From contig JADKEK010000002.1 of NCBI GenBank assembly GCA_016718035.1, positions 186,001 through 250,000 on the forward strand: DNA of 64,000 bases, written 5' to 3'. The notes under the pieces are model-generated. The model was not told the origin of the DNA. It saw nothing but the letters and a program-made list of their open reading frames with translations, and did no database searches. Positions 9,716 to 19,095 of this stretch are shown here, piece by piece. The stretch's first letter is position 1, and the number at the start of each line of letters is the position of its first letter. Source of the stretch: Bacteroidota bacterium (lineage in GTDB: Bacteria > Bacteroidota > Bacteroidia > Chitinophagales > BACL12). A program made the position numbers and the translations under genes.

Positions 9716-10630
9716 CTAAGCCCAATCAGTGAAAACCTTAATGGCTATCAACAAAGGAGCTATTTCGAGGGCGCAAATATACAGCAAAAAATACACGAAA
9801 TGAAACCGACCGGAAAGTCGAAGTGAGGCAAAACCCTTAACAAGCCTTATCAATAAGGCAATTGCAATAAGGATAAGTGCTCCAAAAATGGCCCAATTGT
9901 TAACAGGCGGTTCGGCAAAAGCAGCCAAAATAACGAATGGCAGGAGACCTATTCCCAACAAATGGTAAATTACCAGGGCATTAAATCTGAAAAACTGTAA
10001 TGGGGCTGAAAGCTTGAAAGCTGAGCCAATTATGCGATATAATAACCCTTTCAACAAATATAAAACCGATAAACCTCCAATACAGAGGCCGATATTATAA
10101 ATTGCCAGTTTAAATGGCATTTCCAGTTCAAAATATTGGGTCAACAAATACACAAATACACCGGCACAAAAGGCAAAGTTGACAAAGGTTAACAATTTAA
10201 AAATATTGGCGGAAAACTCTCTATCCCTATAAATTTGCTGGCCCAGGTTGCTGTTAAGTATTACTGTGAGGTTTTCGCCTAACTCCTTAGCAAATACGTA
10301 TCGCAGCCAGGTTACATAAGCCAGCATAACGAGCAGCAAAATGGGTAAAATGAAATCGCGCACGGTAACGTGATGCACCTCTGGTTTTTGAATCATCACC
10401 GGCCCACTCTCTATGCTGAACAGACTGTCGTACCCTAATTTATCGAACTTCAACATTTCAAGAATAGCCTGTGTATCAACCGGGTAAATCTTTGCAGGCT
10501 TTGGTGGAGGAGGTGGTGGTGAAAATGGTACTGACTGGTTTTGTTGCACAGCAGCACCAGTATCAGATTGCGCAGACGCAAATGAAATACAGGTAACCAA
10601 TAATAATATTAACAGTAGTTGTTGTTTCAC
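9716..10630 (-). CDS. DUF4271 domain membrane protein
   Basis: A 304-residue integral membrane protein of a family common in Bacteroidota and of unknown function. It has a signal peptide (ending SFASAQ), a proline-rich linker (PFSPPPPPPKPAK, about 35-47), and then roughly six or seven transmembrane segments from residue 95 onward. It sits between an Omp85-type gene and hemD. It abuts hemD with no gap and follows the Omp85 stop directly, so the three form one transcription unit. The pairing with hemD is suggestive, but I assign no function. Confidence 0.8.
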   Translation of the reverse strand: MKQQLLLILLLVTCISFASAQSDTGAAVQQNQSVPFSPPPPPPKPAKIYPVDTQAILEMLKFDKLGYDSLFSIESGPVMIQKPEVHHVTVRDFILPILLLVMLAYVTWLRYVFAKELGENLTVILNSNLGQQIYRDREFSANIFKLLTFVNFAFCAGVFVYLLTQYFELEMPFKLAIYNIGLCIGGLSVLYLLKGLLYRIIGSAFKLSAPLQFFRFNALVIYHLLGIGLLPFVILAAFAEPPVNNWAIFGALILIAIALLIRLVKGFASLRLSGRFHFVYFLLYICALEIAPLLIAIKVFTDWA

Positions 10631-12409
10631 CTAAAAATAGTTCACGTAACCAAAATGTATTTTGGTGTTTTTAAACTGCACAGGGTTGCCCTCACGGCTG
10701 CCTAGTGCATAAGTTAGACCAAAGATACCTGCTTTTGTTTCAAAATTTATACCTGCACCAAAACCGTAGGGCCAATCGGCAGTTAAAACAGCACCTGCTG
10801 CATTTTCAGTATATCCGCCATCGGCAAAAATGGAGGCATAGGCATTTTGTGATAATAAATAACGCAACTCAAATGTTCCGATATGATATTGAGAAACAAC
10901 GATACTTTGTTCGTCAAATCCCCGCAATAAAGTTGTGCCGCCTATGCGATATAATTCATTTTGCAACAAATAATTATTGATGATAGCAGCACCTCTTGTT
11001 TGCAATAATAATGTAACGCGCGAAAACAATGGAATATACCATCCGAGTTGATAATGATATTTTACCGATAAACTTTTTAGGTCTATTGAATCATATAAGG
11101 TGCTAAAATCATATTCCGGATTTAATGGGTCTTGTAATTCAACAATTGAAGCATTTTCTTTTATTGTTTTATTACCGATTGTCGCCCCAATTGTAAATGC
11201 ATAACCTTTATATGGATTAAAACGATAATTCAGTTTTTCATAATTCCACTCTAAACCATAAGCTCTTTCTACCATATCTAACGATGGAGGTAATTGTAAA
11301 TTACTTAAGATATATCCAGTGTCAATTGCCAGCACTGCAGAATTATAAAAATTAGCCAATGCTTTGAAATAATTATTCCCGGTCATTTGAAATAACACGC
11401 CGGCTGATGTAGTGCGTTCTAAAAATGTTGAATCCTTCAAATACAGGCTAAATGCACCTTCCAGACCAATGGGTAATTTTGGTAAATAGGGATAAACTAA
11501 TGAAGTTTGTAATTCTTTTGAGGTGCTTTCCAGTTTTGAAAAATGGAAATTGAATAATTCACCTGCATTAAAAACATTGTGTAATTGTAATCTACCCTCG
11601 CCTGTAATAATTAAACGACCTGTTATAGCTTCGTTGGGAATAACACCAATAAGGAAATCGAAAGTGCTGGATTGTTTTTCATCCAAATACATAATTATTT
11701 TGGCGCGATTGCCGGAAAATTCTATTTTAGTATTTTTTGATTTGGTAGCAAAAGGAATTTCTTTCAACCTATTTTCCAAGGTGTTGAGTAATTGCTGATT
11801 AAAAGGAGCGCCTGGTGTTATTCCGGTATACTGAATTAAATAATTGGCACTCACATTTAAATTGCCAACTACAAGGATTGTATCAAAAACGATATATTGA
11901 TTTTTGCGATAAATTAAATCTGCACTAATCACTGAATCTCCCCATATTATACTATCCAGTTGAAGGGTTGCAAATGGATAACCAACAGATTCGGAATAGG
12001 TTAACATTTTTTGCATTAGGCCTACAACCTCTTGATGATTAAATACATTGCCTTCAATATCTTTTTTCCTGTATCCGACTCCGGCGAGTGCAAATTCATC
12101 CACATTTGTGGTATTTAAAGTAGCCCAATACACTTTTTTACCCGGTAATATGGTTGCATAAAGGGTATCAGCATCTTGTTTGTTAAAGTTCCAGGTTGCA
12201 GTTAAGTACCCTTCTTGCTGATAAGGCTCCAAATATTGTTGTAAATACTTTTCTACTTCAACTTTGGTTGCAAATGCAATAGGTGCATCAAATCCATCAT
12301 CTTTTTTTGATAATAGAGGATGTTCAACAATGAGCCATGTAGTATCCTGTGCCAAAGCAACATGACCAAATGAAAACATCAGGAAGATAACGTGAATAGC
12401 CCTTTTCAT
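10631..12409 (-). CDS. Omp85/BamA-TamA superfamily outer membrane protein
   Basis: Omp85 proteins are 16-strand outer-membrane barrels with periplasmic POTRA domains that insert or transport proteins or lipids. This 592-residue member has a signal peptide (ending VALAQ), POTRA-like segments (about 50-240, including IVFDTILVVGNLNVSANYLIQ) and a C-terminal barrel. The barrel carries the loop-6 signature LRGFDE (IGGTTLLRGFDEQSI) and ends in an aromatic residue (YVNYF). It is shorter than BamA (~800 residues), so it is more likely a TamA-like or lineage-specific paralogue. First gene of the unit with DUF4271 and hemD. Confidence 0.85.
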   Translation of the reverse strand: MKRAIHVIFLMFSFGHVALAQDTTWLIVEHPLLSKKDDGFDAPIAFATKVEVEKYLQQYLEPYQQEGYLTATWNFNKQDADTLYATILPGKKVYWATLNTTNVDEFALAGVGYRKKDIEGNVFNHQEVVGLMQKMLTYSESVGYPFATLQLDSIIWGDSVISADLIYRKNQYIVFDTILVVGNLNVSANYLIQYTGITPGAPFNQQLLNTLENRLKEIPFATKSKNTKIEFSGNRAKIIMYLDEKQSSTFDFLIGVIPNEAITGRLIITGEGRLQLHNVFNAGELFNFHFSKLESTSKELQTSLVYPYLPKLPIGLEGAFSLYLKDSTFLERTTSAGVLFQMTGNNYFKALANFYNSAVLAIDTGYILSNLQLPPSLDMVERAYGLEWNYEKLNYRFNPYKGYAFTIGATIGNKTIKENASIVELQDPLNPEYDFSTLYDSIDLKSLSVKYHYQLGWYIPLFSRVTLLLQTRGAAIINNYLLQNELYRIGGTTLLRGFDEQSIVVSQYHIGTFELRYLLSQNAYASIFADGGYTENAAGAVLTADWPYGFGAGINFETKAGIFGLTYALGSREGNPVQFKNTKIHFGYVNYF

Positions 12410-12419
12410 CAGTTGATTG

Positions 12420-12427
12420 CAAATTTA
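12420..12427 (-). promoter_or_regulatory. -7 promoter motif of the Omp85 gene
   Basis: TAAATTTG on the minus strand, only 10 bases before the ATG at 12409. Transcription would start within a few bases of the start codon. It lies back to back with the hemW motif. Confidence 0.5.
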
Positions 12428-12431
12428 CAGA

Positions 12432-12439
12432 TACATTTG
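12432..12439 (+). promoter_or_regulatory. -7 promoter motif of hemW
   Basis: TACATTTG matches TAnnTTTG exactly and lies 10 bases before the preferred hemW ATG at 12450. This position supports that ATG over an in-frame start at 12417, which would lie upstream of the promoter. Confidence 0.5.
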
Positions 12440-12449
12440 CACCTGCAGT

Positions 12450-13598
12450 ATGAAAATAAACGAAAATAAAGCCGGTATATATATACATATTCCTTTTTGC
12501 AGAAAGGCTTGTCATTACTGTAATTTTCACTTTTCTACTTCGCTGCAACAAAAAGCAGCTTTTTTGCAGGCATTGCACAAAGAGCTTGAGGAACAAAAAT
12601 CTTATTTGAATAACAAAAGCATTCAATCCATTTATTTTGGTGGTGGCACACCATCTGTTTTGTCGCAGGAAGAATTAGCTGCTATTATGGAAATTGTTCA
12701 TACAACATACCATGTTGATGCAAATGCGGAAATAACACTTGAAGCCAATCCTGATGATATTAATACAACCTATTTGCAGGAATTAAAATCGATAGGTGTT
12801 AATAGAATGAGTGTTGGTATTCAATCATTTTATGAAAGGGACTTATTGTGGATGAACCGCTCACATACTGCTGAGCAGGCTGAAAAATGTTTGCAATTAA
12901 TTGCTGAAGCCGGGTTTGAAAAAATTACTGCAGATTTTATTTACGGCATTCCGATGTTATCACATTCGGAATGGATAGGTAATATTAATAAAGTAATCCA
13001 ATTTGGCGTAAATCATATATCCTGTTATGCGTTAACGGTAGAGCCGAAAACAGCATTACAACATTTTATTGCATCAGGCAAAACAGCTGGCATTAGCGAT
13101 CAACACAGTGCTGAACAATTTGCCATTTTAACCGAACAATTAAATGCGAATGGATTTGAACATTATGAAATATCCAATTTTGCCAAAAATGGTGCTTATG
13201 CTTTACACAATTCATCTTATTGGTTAGGCAATCATTATTTAGGTGTTGGCCCATCTGCACATTCTTATAATGGCATAGAAAGAAAATGGAATATTGCAAA
13301 TAATGCTTTATATATCCAGGCTGTTGAAAATAAACTTCCTTATAGTGAAATAGAAATACTTACTGTAATTCAGCAAATGAACGAACTCATAATGACATCG
13401 CTGAGAACCATGTGGGGATTAGATTTGAACAGGTTTAAACAGCAATTTGGTGAACAGCATACGAGCACATTGTTGCATAACATTCAATCTGCAGAAAATA
13501 ATAAATTATTAATAACCAACGAAAACATTTTAACAATTAGTCCGGAAGGAAAATTTCTTGCTGATGGAATTATCAGTGATTTATTTTTCGACGATTAG
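12450..13598 (+). CDS. hemW: HemW-like radical SAM protein
   Basis: HemW is a radical SAM heme chaperone that delivers heme to respiratory enzymes; it was long mis-called oxygen-independent coproporphyrinogen III oxidase. The 382-residue protein has the radical SAM cluster motif CRKACHYC (Cys17, 21, 24), IYFGGGTPSVL, LEANPDD and RMSVGIQSF, with a C-terminal HemW domain. I prefer the ATG at 12450 because homology starts there (AGIYIHIPFC) and a -7 motif sits just upstream. The stop overlaps the convergent S9 peptidase gene by four bases. Confidence 0.93.
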   Translation: MKINENKAGIYIHIPFCRKACHYCNFHFSTSLQQKAAFLQALHKELEEQKSYLNNKSIQSIYFGGGTPSVLSQEELAAIMEIVHTTYHVDANAEITLEANPDDINTTYLQELKSIGVNRMSVGIQSFYERDLLWMNRSHTAEQAEKCLQLIAEAGFEKITADFIYGIPMLSHSEWIGNINKVIQFGVNHISCYALTVEPKTALQHFIASGKTAGISDQHSAEQFAILTEQLNANGFEHYEISNFAKNGAYALHNSSYWLGNHYLGVGPSAHSYNGIERKWNIANNALYIQAVENKLPYSEIEILTVIQQMNELIMTSLRTMWGLDLNRFKQQFGEQHTSTLLHNIQSAENNKLLITNENILTISPEGKFLADGIISDLFFDD

Positions 13599-15601
13599 GG
13601 CTTTATTGAAGTTGCCGGCATTTGTTCCGCCAAAAATCCCATCATGGCTTTATAAAATTCCAATCGGTTTTCTTCCAGTTTAAATCCGTGACCTTCATTT
13701 TCCTTGAGCATATACACAACATGTTGGTCTCTGCTTCGCAATGCGTCCACCATTTGTTCAGATTCTTCTTTTCGTACTCGTGGGTCGTTACCACCTTGTG
13801 CAATAAATAAAGGTACTTTAATATTTTCGGTATGAAATACCGGAGAAGCATTATATAATAATACGCTATCAGCAACGGGATGACCAATCATTTCAAAAAG
13901 CATTTCTTTTTCAGGCTCCCAATAAGACGGTAAATTATTTAATAAAGTAAATAAATTAGACGGCCCAACATAAGCAATTCCGCATGCATAAACATCGGGC
14001 GTAAATGTAACACCTGCCAATGCCGAATATCCTCCGTAGGAAGAACCGAAAATGGCAATTTTATCTTTATCTGCTACACCTTGATCAACCAGCCATGTTG
14101 CACCATCGGTAATATCGTCCTGCATTTTTTTGCCCCATTGTTTAAATCCTGCGGTTGTAAAGTTTTTTCCATAACCCCAACTACCGCGAAAATTGACCTG
14201 CAAAACGGCATAACCGCGGCTTGCCAGCAATTGCACATCTGCTCTGTAACCCCAATAATCGCGACTGGTCGGGCCACCGTGAACAAGAATTACGGTAGGT
14301 AAATTTTTTCCTGAAGTGCCGGAAGGAACAGTTAAGTAACCCTGAATATTTAAACCGTCGCGCGATTTATATTCAATAGGAAACATGGCACTCATTTGTT
14401 CTTTTAGAATATTGGTATTTATTGTAGCGAGATGGGTAATATTATTTTCTTCAGCATGGTATAAATAAAAATCACCAGGTGTTTTATCGTTGTAAGTTCT
14501 TACAATAAAATGTTTTTCTTCATTGTCGAAACCATTAAAATAAATATCATCACCAGGGAATTTTAATGCCAGTTGCTCATATATTTTTTTCAAATCTTCA
14601 TCGAAAAATACCAGGTGTTTTTTATCAGTAGCATAATAAGCAGATACCAGCTTATGTTTTTTGGGAGAACGTTCTGCATAGGTAATATCTACATCAGGAT
14701 GTTCAAGAATTATTTCCGGGTTTTGTGGATTTGCAGGGTCAATTTTTACCAGTGCTGTTTTATCTCTGTTTAAATTTGATAATGCGTAAATGTATTTATT
14801 GTTTTCGTCGAAAAACAGCGGTTCCACCATATCTTTCCAATCGCTTACCAGTAACGACTTAAATGGTTGGTCTTCTGTTTCTCTGTATAACAAATGCGTT
14901 TTAGTACCTTTTTCAACACTCACAGCAAGGCGCAATTTTCCTTCGTTATCCGCTTTCCAAATGGTAATCGGATTCGACATATCCTTATTGACTGCAAGTT
15001 GCTTTTTTTCACCTGTTTTAATATTTAATCGATACGGCTCAAATAATGCCGGATTATTTTTATTCATTGCAATAATTACTTCATCCGGAAAATCGGTAAG
15101 CTCATCAATTACTTCAATTCTGACATTTTGTTCCGGAGTTAAATCACGTTTATTGGTGCCATCTCTATCGATAGCATACAATTTATAATTTTCATCACCT
15201 GCTGCATCTTTGATATATAATAATGTGGTATTATTTTTCCAGAAGTAGTAGGTAATATCTCTTTCAGTTCCTGAAGTTACGCGCACGGGTGCTGCTGTAA
15301 TATCAGCCGGTTGCACATAAATATTTAATCGTGAATTATAAGGACCAAGGTAAGCAATATAATCACCATCAGGAGAAATAGTAAAAGCTGTTTTTTCGGG
15401 ATTTTTAAAAAATGCCTCGACAGGAATTGTGCCTTTGTCGAGCGCAATTAATCGTTGTATTTCAATGGAGTCGACTTTGGCAGAATGTTCGGGATTAGCT
15501 TTTGAGCAGTTTGAAATACTCACCATAGTAATTCCTCCGGCTACTGCCAAGAGGATAGATACCATTAATCCAAACTTCCATTTTCTTCTCAATCCAAACA
15601 T
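13595..15601 (-). CDS. S9 family prolyl oligopeptidase-type peptidase
   Basis: S9 serine peptidases cleave short peptides. This 668-residue protein has an N-terminal membrane or lipoprotein-type signal (hydrophobic 12-30, Cys32). A beta-propeller region (about 55-390) is followed by an alpha/beta-hydrolase domain with nucleophile Ser521 in GSSYGG, Asp606 in GGNDPR and His638 in NEGHGF. It is therefore probably an envelope-located, catalytically intact enzyme of the dipeptidyl/acylaminoacyl peptidase type. It ends convergently with hemW. A TAAATTTG motif sits eight bases before its ATG. Confidence 0.93.
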   Translation of the reverse strand: MFGLRRKWKFGLMVSILLAVAGGITMVSISNCSKANPEHSAKVDSIEIQRLIALDKGTIPVEAFFKNPEKTAFTISPDGDYIAYLGPYNSRLNIYVQPADITAAPVRVTSGTERDITYYFWKNNTTLLYIKDAAGDENYKLYAIDRDGTNKRDLTPEQNVRIEVIDELTDFPDEVIIAMNKNNPALFEPYRLNIKTGEKKQLAVNKDMSNPITIWKADNEGKLRLAVSVEKGTKTHLLYRETEDQPFKSLLVSDWKDMVEPLFFDENNKYIYALSNLNRDKTALVKIDPANPQNPEIILEHPDVDITYAERSPKKHKLVSAYYATDKKHLVFFDEDLKKIYEQLALKFPGDDIYFNGFDNEEKHFIVRTYNDKTPGDFYLYHAEENNITHLATINTNILKEQMSAMFPIEYKSRDGLNIQGYLTVPSGTSGKNLPTVILVHGGPTSRDYWGYRADVQLLASRGYAVLQVNFRGSWGYGKNFTTAGFKQWGKKMQDDITDGATWLVDQGVADKDKIAIFGSSYGGYSALAGVTFTPDVYACGIAYVGPSNLFTLLNNLPSYWEPEKEMLFEMIGHPVADSVLLYNASPVFHTENIKVPLFIAQGGNDPRVRKEESEQMVDALRSRDQHVVYMLKENEGHGFKLEENRLEFYKAMMGFLAEQMPATSIKP

Positions 15602-15609
15602 AATCTCAA

Positions 15610-15617
15610 CAAATTTA
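15610..15617 (-). promoter_or_regulatory. -7 promoter motif of the S9 peptidase gene
   Basis: TAAATTTG on the minus strand, eight bases before the ATG, implying a leaderless or nearly leaderless mRNA. Confidence 0.5.
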
Positions 15618-15698
15618 TTCTGCTTAACGACAAATAGATGTTATAAAATCCATAAAAGCATGAATCATTAACAGTGTTTAACACAAAACAGCGGGCAC

Positions 15699-15725
15699 AA
15701 AAAAAGGAAACCTAATGGTCTCCTT
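15699..15725 (-). terminator. Terminator of the TlpA-like gene
   Basis: Minus strand: GGAGACC, ATTA, GGTTTCC (one G-U pair), then seven T. It lies about 27 bases after the stop of the TlpA-like gene. Confidence 0.8.
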
Positions 15726-15751
15726 CAAATATTTGGTAAGAAAACTGGTGA

Positions 15752-16243
15752 TTACTTCGAAAGTTCCACCAATTTATCTTCAAGTTCATATTCATCTCCT
15801 TCAATATAACCGGTATGTTTATCGGTTATGAGGCCTGCCTTGTTTGTTACCACAGTAAATGGAACAGACTGCCCACCTAGTATACGTTGCAGGTCTTTGT
15901 TAGTATCTAACAACACGGTATAAGTCCAGCCCTGACCTTCTGCATATGCCTTCACATTAGCCTTAGTTTTAGCGTCATCTATAGATACAGCAATAAGTTC
16001 AACATTGTAGTCTTTTTGCCAATCTTCATAAATTTCGGCAATATTGTTAAGCTCCTCTTTGCAAGGAACACACCAGGTTGCCCAAAAGCTAAAAACCTGA
16101 ATTTTATCGTCTTTACCAAAGTCGGCTATGTTTACTTTATTACCATTAATATCATAAAGTGTCAAATCAGGCAATGCATCTTGTGCTTGCAGATTATTTA
16201 AACCAAAACAGGCAATAGCCAATAAGAGACCGATTTTTTTCAT
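15752..16243 (-). CDS. TlpA/ResA-like thiol-disulfide oxidoreductase
   Basis: A periplasmic thioredoxin-fold protein that reduces or oxidises disulfides in exported proteins. The 163-residue product has a signal peptide (ending NLQAQ) and one thioredoxin domain with the active-site motif WCVPCK (Cys58, Cys61). The cis-proline region is SVPFTVV. Family members often serve cytochrome c maturation, but nothing here fixes the substrate. It is monocistronic, with its own -7 motif (TATCTTTG, 20 bases upstream) and terminator. Confidence 0.9.
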   Translation of the reverse strand: MKKIGLLLAIACFGLNNLQAQDALPDLTLYDINGNKVNIADFGKDDKIQVFSFWATWCVPCKEELNNIAEIYEDWQKDYNVELIAVSIDDAKTKANVKAYAEGQGWTYTVLLDTNKDLQRILGGQSVPFTVVTNKAGLITDKHTGYIEGDEYELEDKLVELSK

Positions 16244-16263
16244 TTTTTGATGATTTAGCAGTT

Positions 16264-16271
16264 CAAAGATA
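16264..16271 (-). promoter_or_regulatory. -7 promoter motif of the TlpA-like gene
   Basis: TATCTTTG on the minus strand, 20 bases before the ATG; no convincing TTTG at -33. Confidence 0.45.
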
Positions 16272-16527
16272 GGTTTTGATTGTCAATATTTATGCCATAG
16301 TCACTACCCGATAGGTTCGTTTTTTCACAGTAGGGTTAGATTTTGACAAAAAAATGGCAATAATTGCAGCTAACATATATAGCCTCATGCGTTTGCACTT
16401 CACCCAAAAATAAAGTTGTCCTATAGTCCATTTTGAGACTTTATTCGAATAAGAAGTGGCTTATCGATAAAGAACTGTTAAGAATATGGCAGCACATTTT
16501 TAACTTAGTGCCCGGAAATCCAACGAT

Positions 16528-18117
16528 ATGAGAAAAATTTTAAGCGTTTTATGTATTGTTTTCAGCACCGGTTTCGTGTATGGTCAGGGCAGTTTTTCAG
16601 GTGATTTACAGTTAAACACTGAGTTTTACCAAAGCGACTCTGCTATTGGAGCAACGGGCACAGCTCATTACGACAACCTGTTAAGTGGAGCTTATGGATG
16701 GCTCAGTACCTACTACCGCAACGAACCTATAGGCCTTGAAATTGGTGTTCGATTAGATATATTTAATAATGCCAACTTGCACAATCCCGGAATTCCATAT
16801 ACCGATGCAGGTATTGGGCGTTGGTATATTTCTAAAAAAATAGATGCTTTAACCATAACAGGCGGACATATTTATTCCCAATTCGGTAGCGGGATTGTTT
16901 ACCGTTCGTACGAAGAAAGACCATTGGGAATAGACAATGCATTGTTTGGAATGGAAATCGATTATGCATTAAATGAAAACTGGACAGTTAAAGTGCTTGG
17001 TGGGCAAATGAAAGATTTGTTCAGTCGCTTTGACCCAATTATTAAAGGCGCAACCATTGAAGGGATGATTCCTACAGAAAATCAACAAATTGTGATTGCT
17101 CCGGGCGCTACCTTTTTAAACAGGACAATGGACCAGGACAACATGGATATTATTGTTGGGCAAATAAACAGTTATGATTTAGAAGACAGGTTTGTACCTA
17201 AATATAATATGTATGCCGGTTCAATTTTTAATACGTTAACTGTTAAGGATGTGAGCTGGTATGTAGAATATGCGAAAAAAAGTAGCGAGGCCATAAATGA
17301 TATTACCGGTCAGTTAGTGGATGAAGATGGTAGTGTTTTATATACCTCTCTCTCCTATTCCACCTCCAAAATCGGTAAAGGATTTGGCGTTACCGGTCAG
17401 TTACGTATGGTAGACAATTGGGTAATGCGAACTTCGCCGAACGAAACTTTGTTAGATGGTATTATGGACTACCTGCCTTCGTTAACCAAACAAAATTCTT
17501 TGCGATTGACTGCAAGATACCAGGCGGTAGCTCAGGAATTAGGTGAACTTGCATATCAGGTGAATGCCACATTTACACCTAAAAAAGGATATACATTTAA
17601 TGCGAATTATTCGAATGTTTCCAACGATAGTTTAGATTTATTTCAGGAGATTTTTGTTGATTTCGAAATGCGCAAAACGAAATATAAATTATTATTAGGC
17701 GGACAATTAATTAATTACAATCAGGAAGTTTATGAAAATGAACCTGATCGTCCGATGGTTCAAACCATAACACCATTTGCTGAATTAACTTATAAATTCG
17801 ACAGAAAAAAATCAATGCGTGTAGAGTTACAATATCAACAATGTGAGCAAGATTATGGCAGCTGGGTGTATGGATTATTAGAATATAATATTGCGCCAAA
17901 ATGGAGTTTTGCAGTAAGCGATATGTGGAATTATGAACCTTTACGCACAGAAGAAGCATTACATTATTATTCCATATTTACAGGATACACGCATAAATCG
18001 TCACGATTTACGTTAAACTATGTAAAACAAATTGCCGGTATAGTTTGCACAGGAGGTGTTTGCCGTTACGAACCTGCATTTAGCGGATTAAAAGCCGGAT
18101 TAGTAACAACATTTTAA
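16528..18117 (+). CDS. DUF6029-type outer membrane beta-barrel protein
   Basis: A 529-residue exported protein with a signal peptide (ending FVYGQ) and alternating polar/hydrophobic strands over its whole length, as in outer-membrane barrels. It resembles proteins labelled DUF6029 in Bacteroidota; no function is known to me. It is followed after 11 bases by an Omp28-like lipoprotein gene on the same strand, so the two probably act together at the outer membrane. The 284 bases upstream hold no gene; I see no clear TAnnTTTG motif there. Confidence 0.75.
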   Translation: MRKILSVLCIVFSTGFVYGQGSFSGDLQLNTEFYQSDSAIGATGTAHYDNLLSGAYGWLSTYYRNEPIGLEIGVRLDIFNNANLHNPGIPYTDAGIGRWYISKKIDALTITGGHIYSQFGSGIVYRSYEERPLGIDNALFGMEIDYALNENWTVKVLGGQMKDLFSRFDPIIKGATIEGMIPTENQQIVIAPGATFLNRTMDQDNMDIIVGQINSYDLEDRFVPKYNMYAGSIFNTLTVKDVSWYVEYAKKSSEAINDITGQLVDEDGSVLYTSLSYSTSKIGKGFGVTGQLRMVDNWVMRTSPNETLLDGIMDYLPSLTKQNSLRLTARYQAVAQELGELAYQVNATFTPKKGYTFNANYSNVSNDSLDLFQEIFVDFEMRKTKYKLLLGGQLINYNQEVYENEPDRPMVQTITPFAELTYKFDRKKSMRVELQYQQCEQDYGSWVYGLLEYNIAPKWSFAVSDMWNYEPLRTEEALHYYSIFTGYTHKSSRFTLNYVKQIAGIVCTGGVCRYEPAFSGLKAGLVTTF

Positions 18118-18128
18118 TTGATTAAAAT

Positions 18129-19004
18129 ATGTTTATGAAAAATATAACAAATAAATTTTTAACAACAGTTTCCATTGCTGCTATTATAGTGATATCGTTT
18201 AATGGATGTAAAGAAGTTGGACCAGAAATTAACCTCACTGAAACTGATTACATAACATATTTAGAAACACCGGAAGCTGCCTCACAAAAAATAATATTGT
18301 TAGAAGATTTTACCGGCGCAGCATGTCCGAATTGCCCTGATGGACATATTGCCATTGCAGATGTGATTGATGCTAATCCAGGCAAAGTAGTAGCAATAGC
18401 AGAATATAATTATTTTGGTGATCCATTATATGGTGATCAAATATTTGTAACAGATGAAGCATATAGTCTCGATGAATATTTATTAGGACCTGTAACCGGA
18501 TGGCCTGCCATTTTTATTGACAGAAAAGATTTTGGTGGTGACGACTATCTTGCTGAGTTACCTGAAAATGTGGCACCTTTTTCTGATGAACAATTAAGCT
18601 TAAGCAGCCCGGTTAATTTGTATGTTGAAAATACCTACGATGCTGCTACCAGATTATTAACTACTCATGTAACAATTAAATATACAGATGATGTTACGGC
18701 AACAAATAATTTAAGTATCGCTTTAACAGAGAGTGGTATTATTGCAGCACAAATAGATGATAATGTTGGCGGTGAAGTGCCTGATTACGAACATAATCAC
18801 ATGCTAAGGAAAATGTTAACCTATTACGCAGGAGATGCATTACCGGAAGAAAATATTGCCGGCAGAGTATATGAGTTTGAATATACATATACACTAAATG
18901 ACGATTGGAATGCTGACAACATGCATGTTGTAGCATTTGTGCATAATGCAGAAACTGATAATAAAGAAGTATTACAAGTTGCGGAAGTTGAAGTTGTGGA
19001 ATAA
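18129..19004 (+). CDS. Omp28-related lipoprotein with thioredoxin-like CxxC
   Basis: The 291-residue product has a lipoprotein signal (FNG before Cys27). A domain with ILLEDFTGAACPNCPDGH (CPNC at 66-69) and GPVTGWPAIFIDRKDFGG resembles Omp28-type outer membrane proteins and a divergent thioredoxin fold. The first ATG is at 18129; a second, at 18135, gives a more typical lysine-first signal. It pairs with the DUF6029 gene just upstream and ends at a bidirectional terminator. The CxxC could be redox active, but this is inference. Confidence 0.82.
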   Translation: MFMKNITNKFLTTVSIAAIIVISFNGCKEVGPEINLTETDYITYLETPEAASQKIILLEDFTGAACPNCPDGHIAIADVIDANPGKVVAIAEYNYFGDPLYGDQIFVTDEAYSLDEYLLGPVTGWPAIFIDRKDFGGDDYLAELPENVAPFSDEQLSLSSPVNLYVENTYDAATRLLTTHVTIKYTDDVTATNNLSIALTESGIIAAQIDDNVGGEVPDYEHNHMLRKMLTYYAGDALPEENIAGRVYEFEYTYTLNDDWNADNMHVVAFVHNAETDNKEVLQVAEVEVVE

Positions 19005-19044
19005 TCGAATGTAAAGAAATATATAGTTTATAATAAAACTGCAA

Positions 19045-19077
19045 TAAAAAAAGGGCTTCGTTTGAAGCCCTTTTTTA
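19045..19077. terminator. Bidirectional terminator
   Basis: A perfect seven-base stem GGGCTTC/GAAGCCC with loop GTTT, flanked by seven A on the left and six T on the right. It serves both convergent genes, the Omp28-like lipoprotein and the porin. Confidence 0.9.
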
Positions 19078-19095
19078 TTTATTTAATTGTCAGCA

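Noticed and set aside
14790..15188. Plus-strand ORF of 132 codons
   Set aside because: It is antisense to the beta-propeller part of the S9 peptidase and has no recognisable features.
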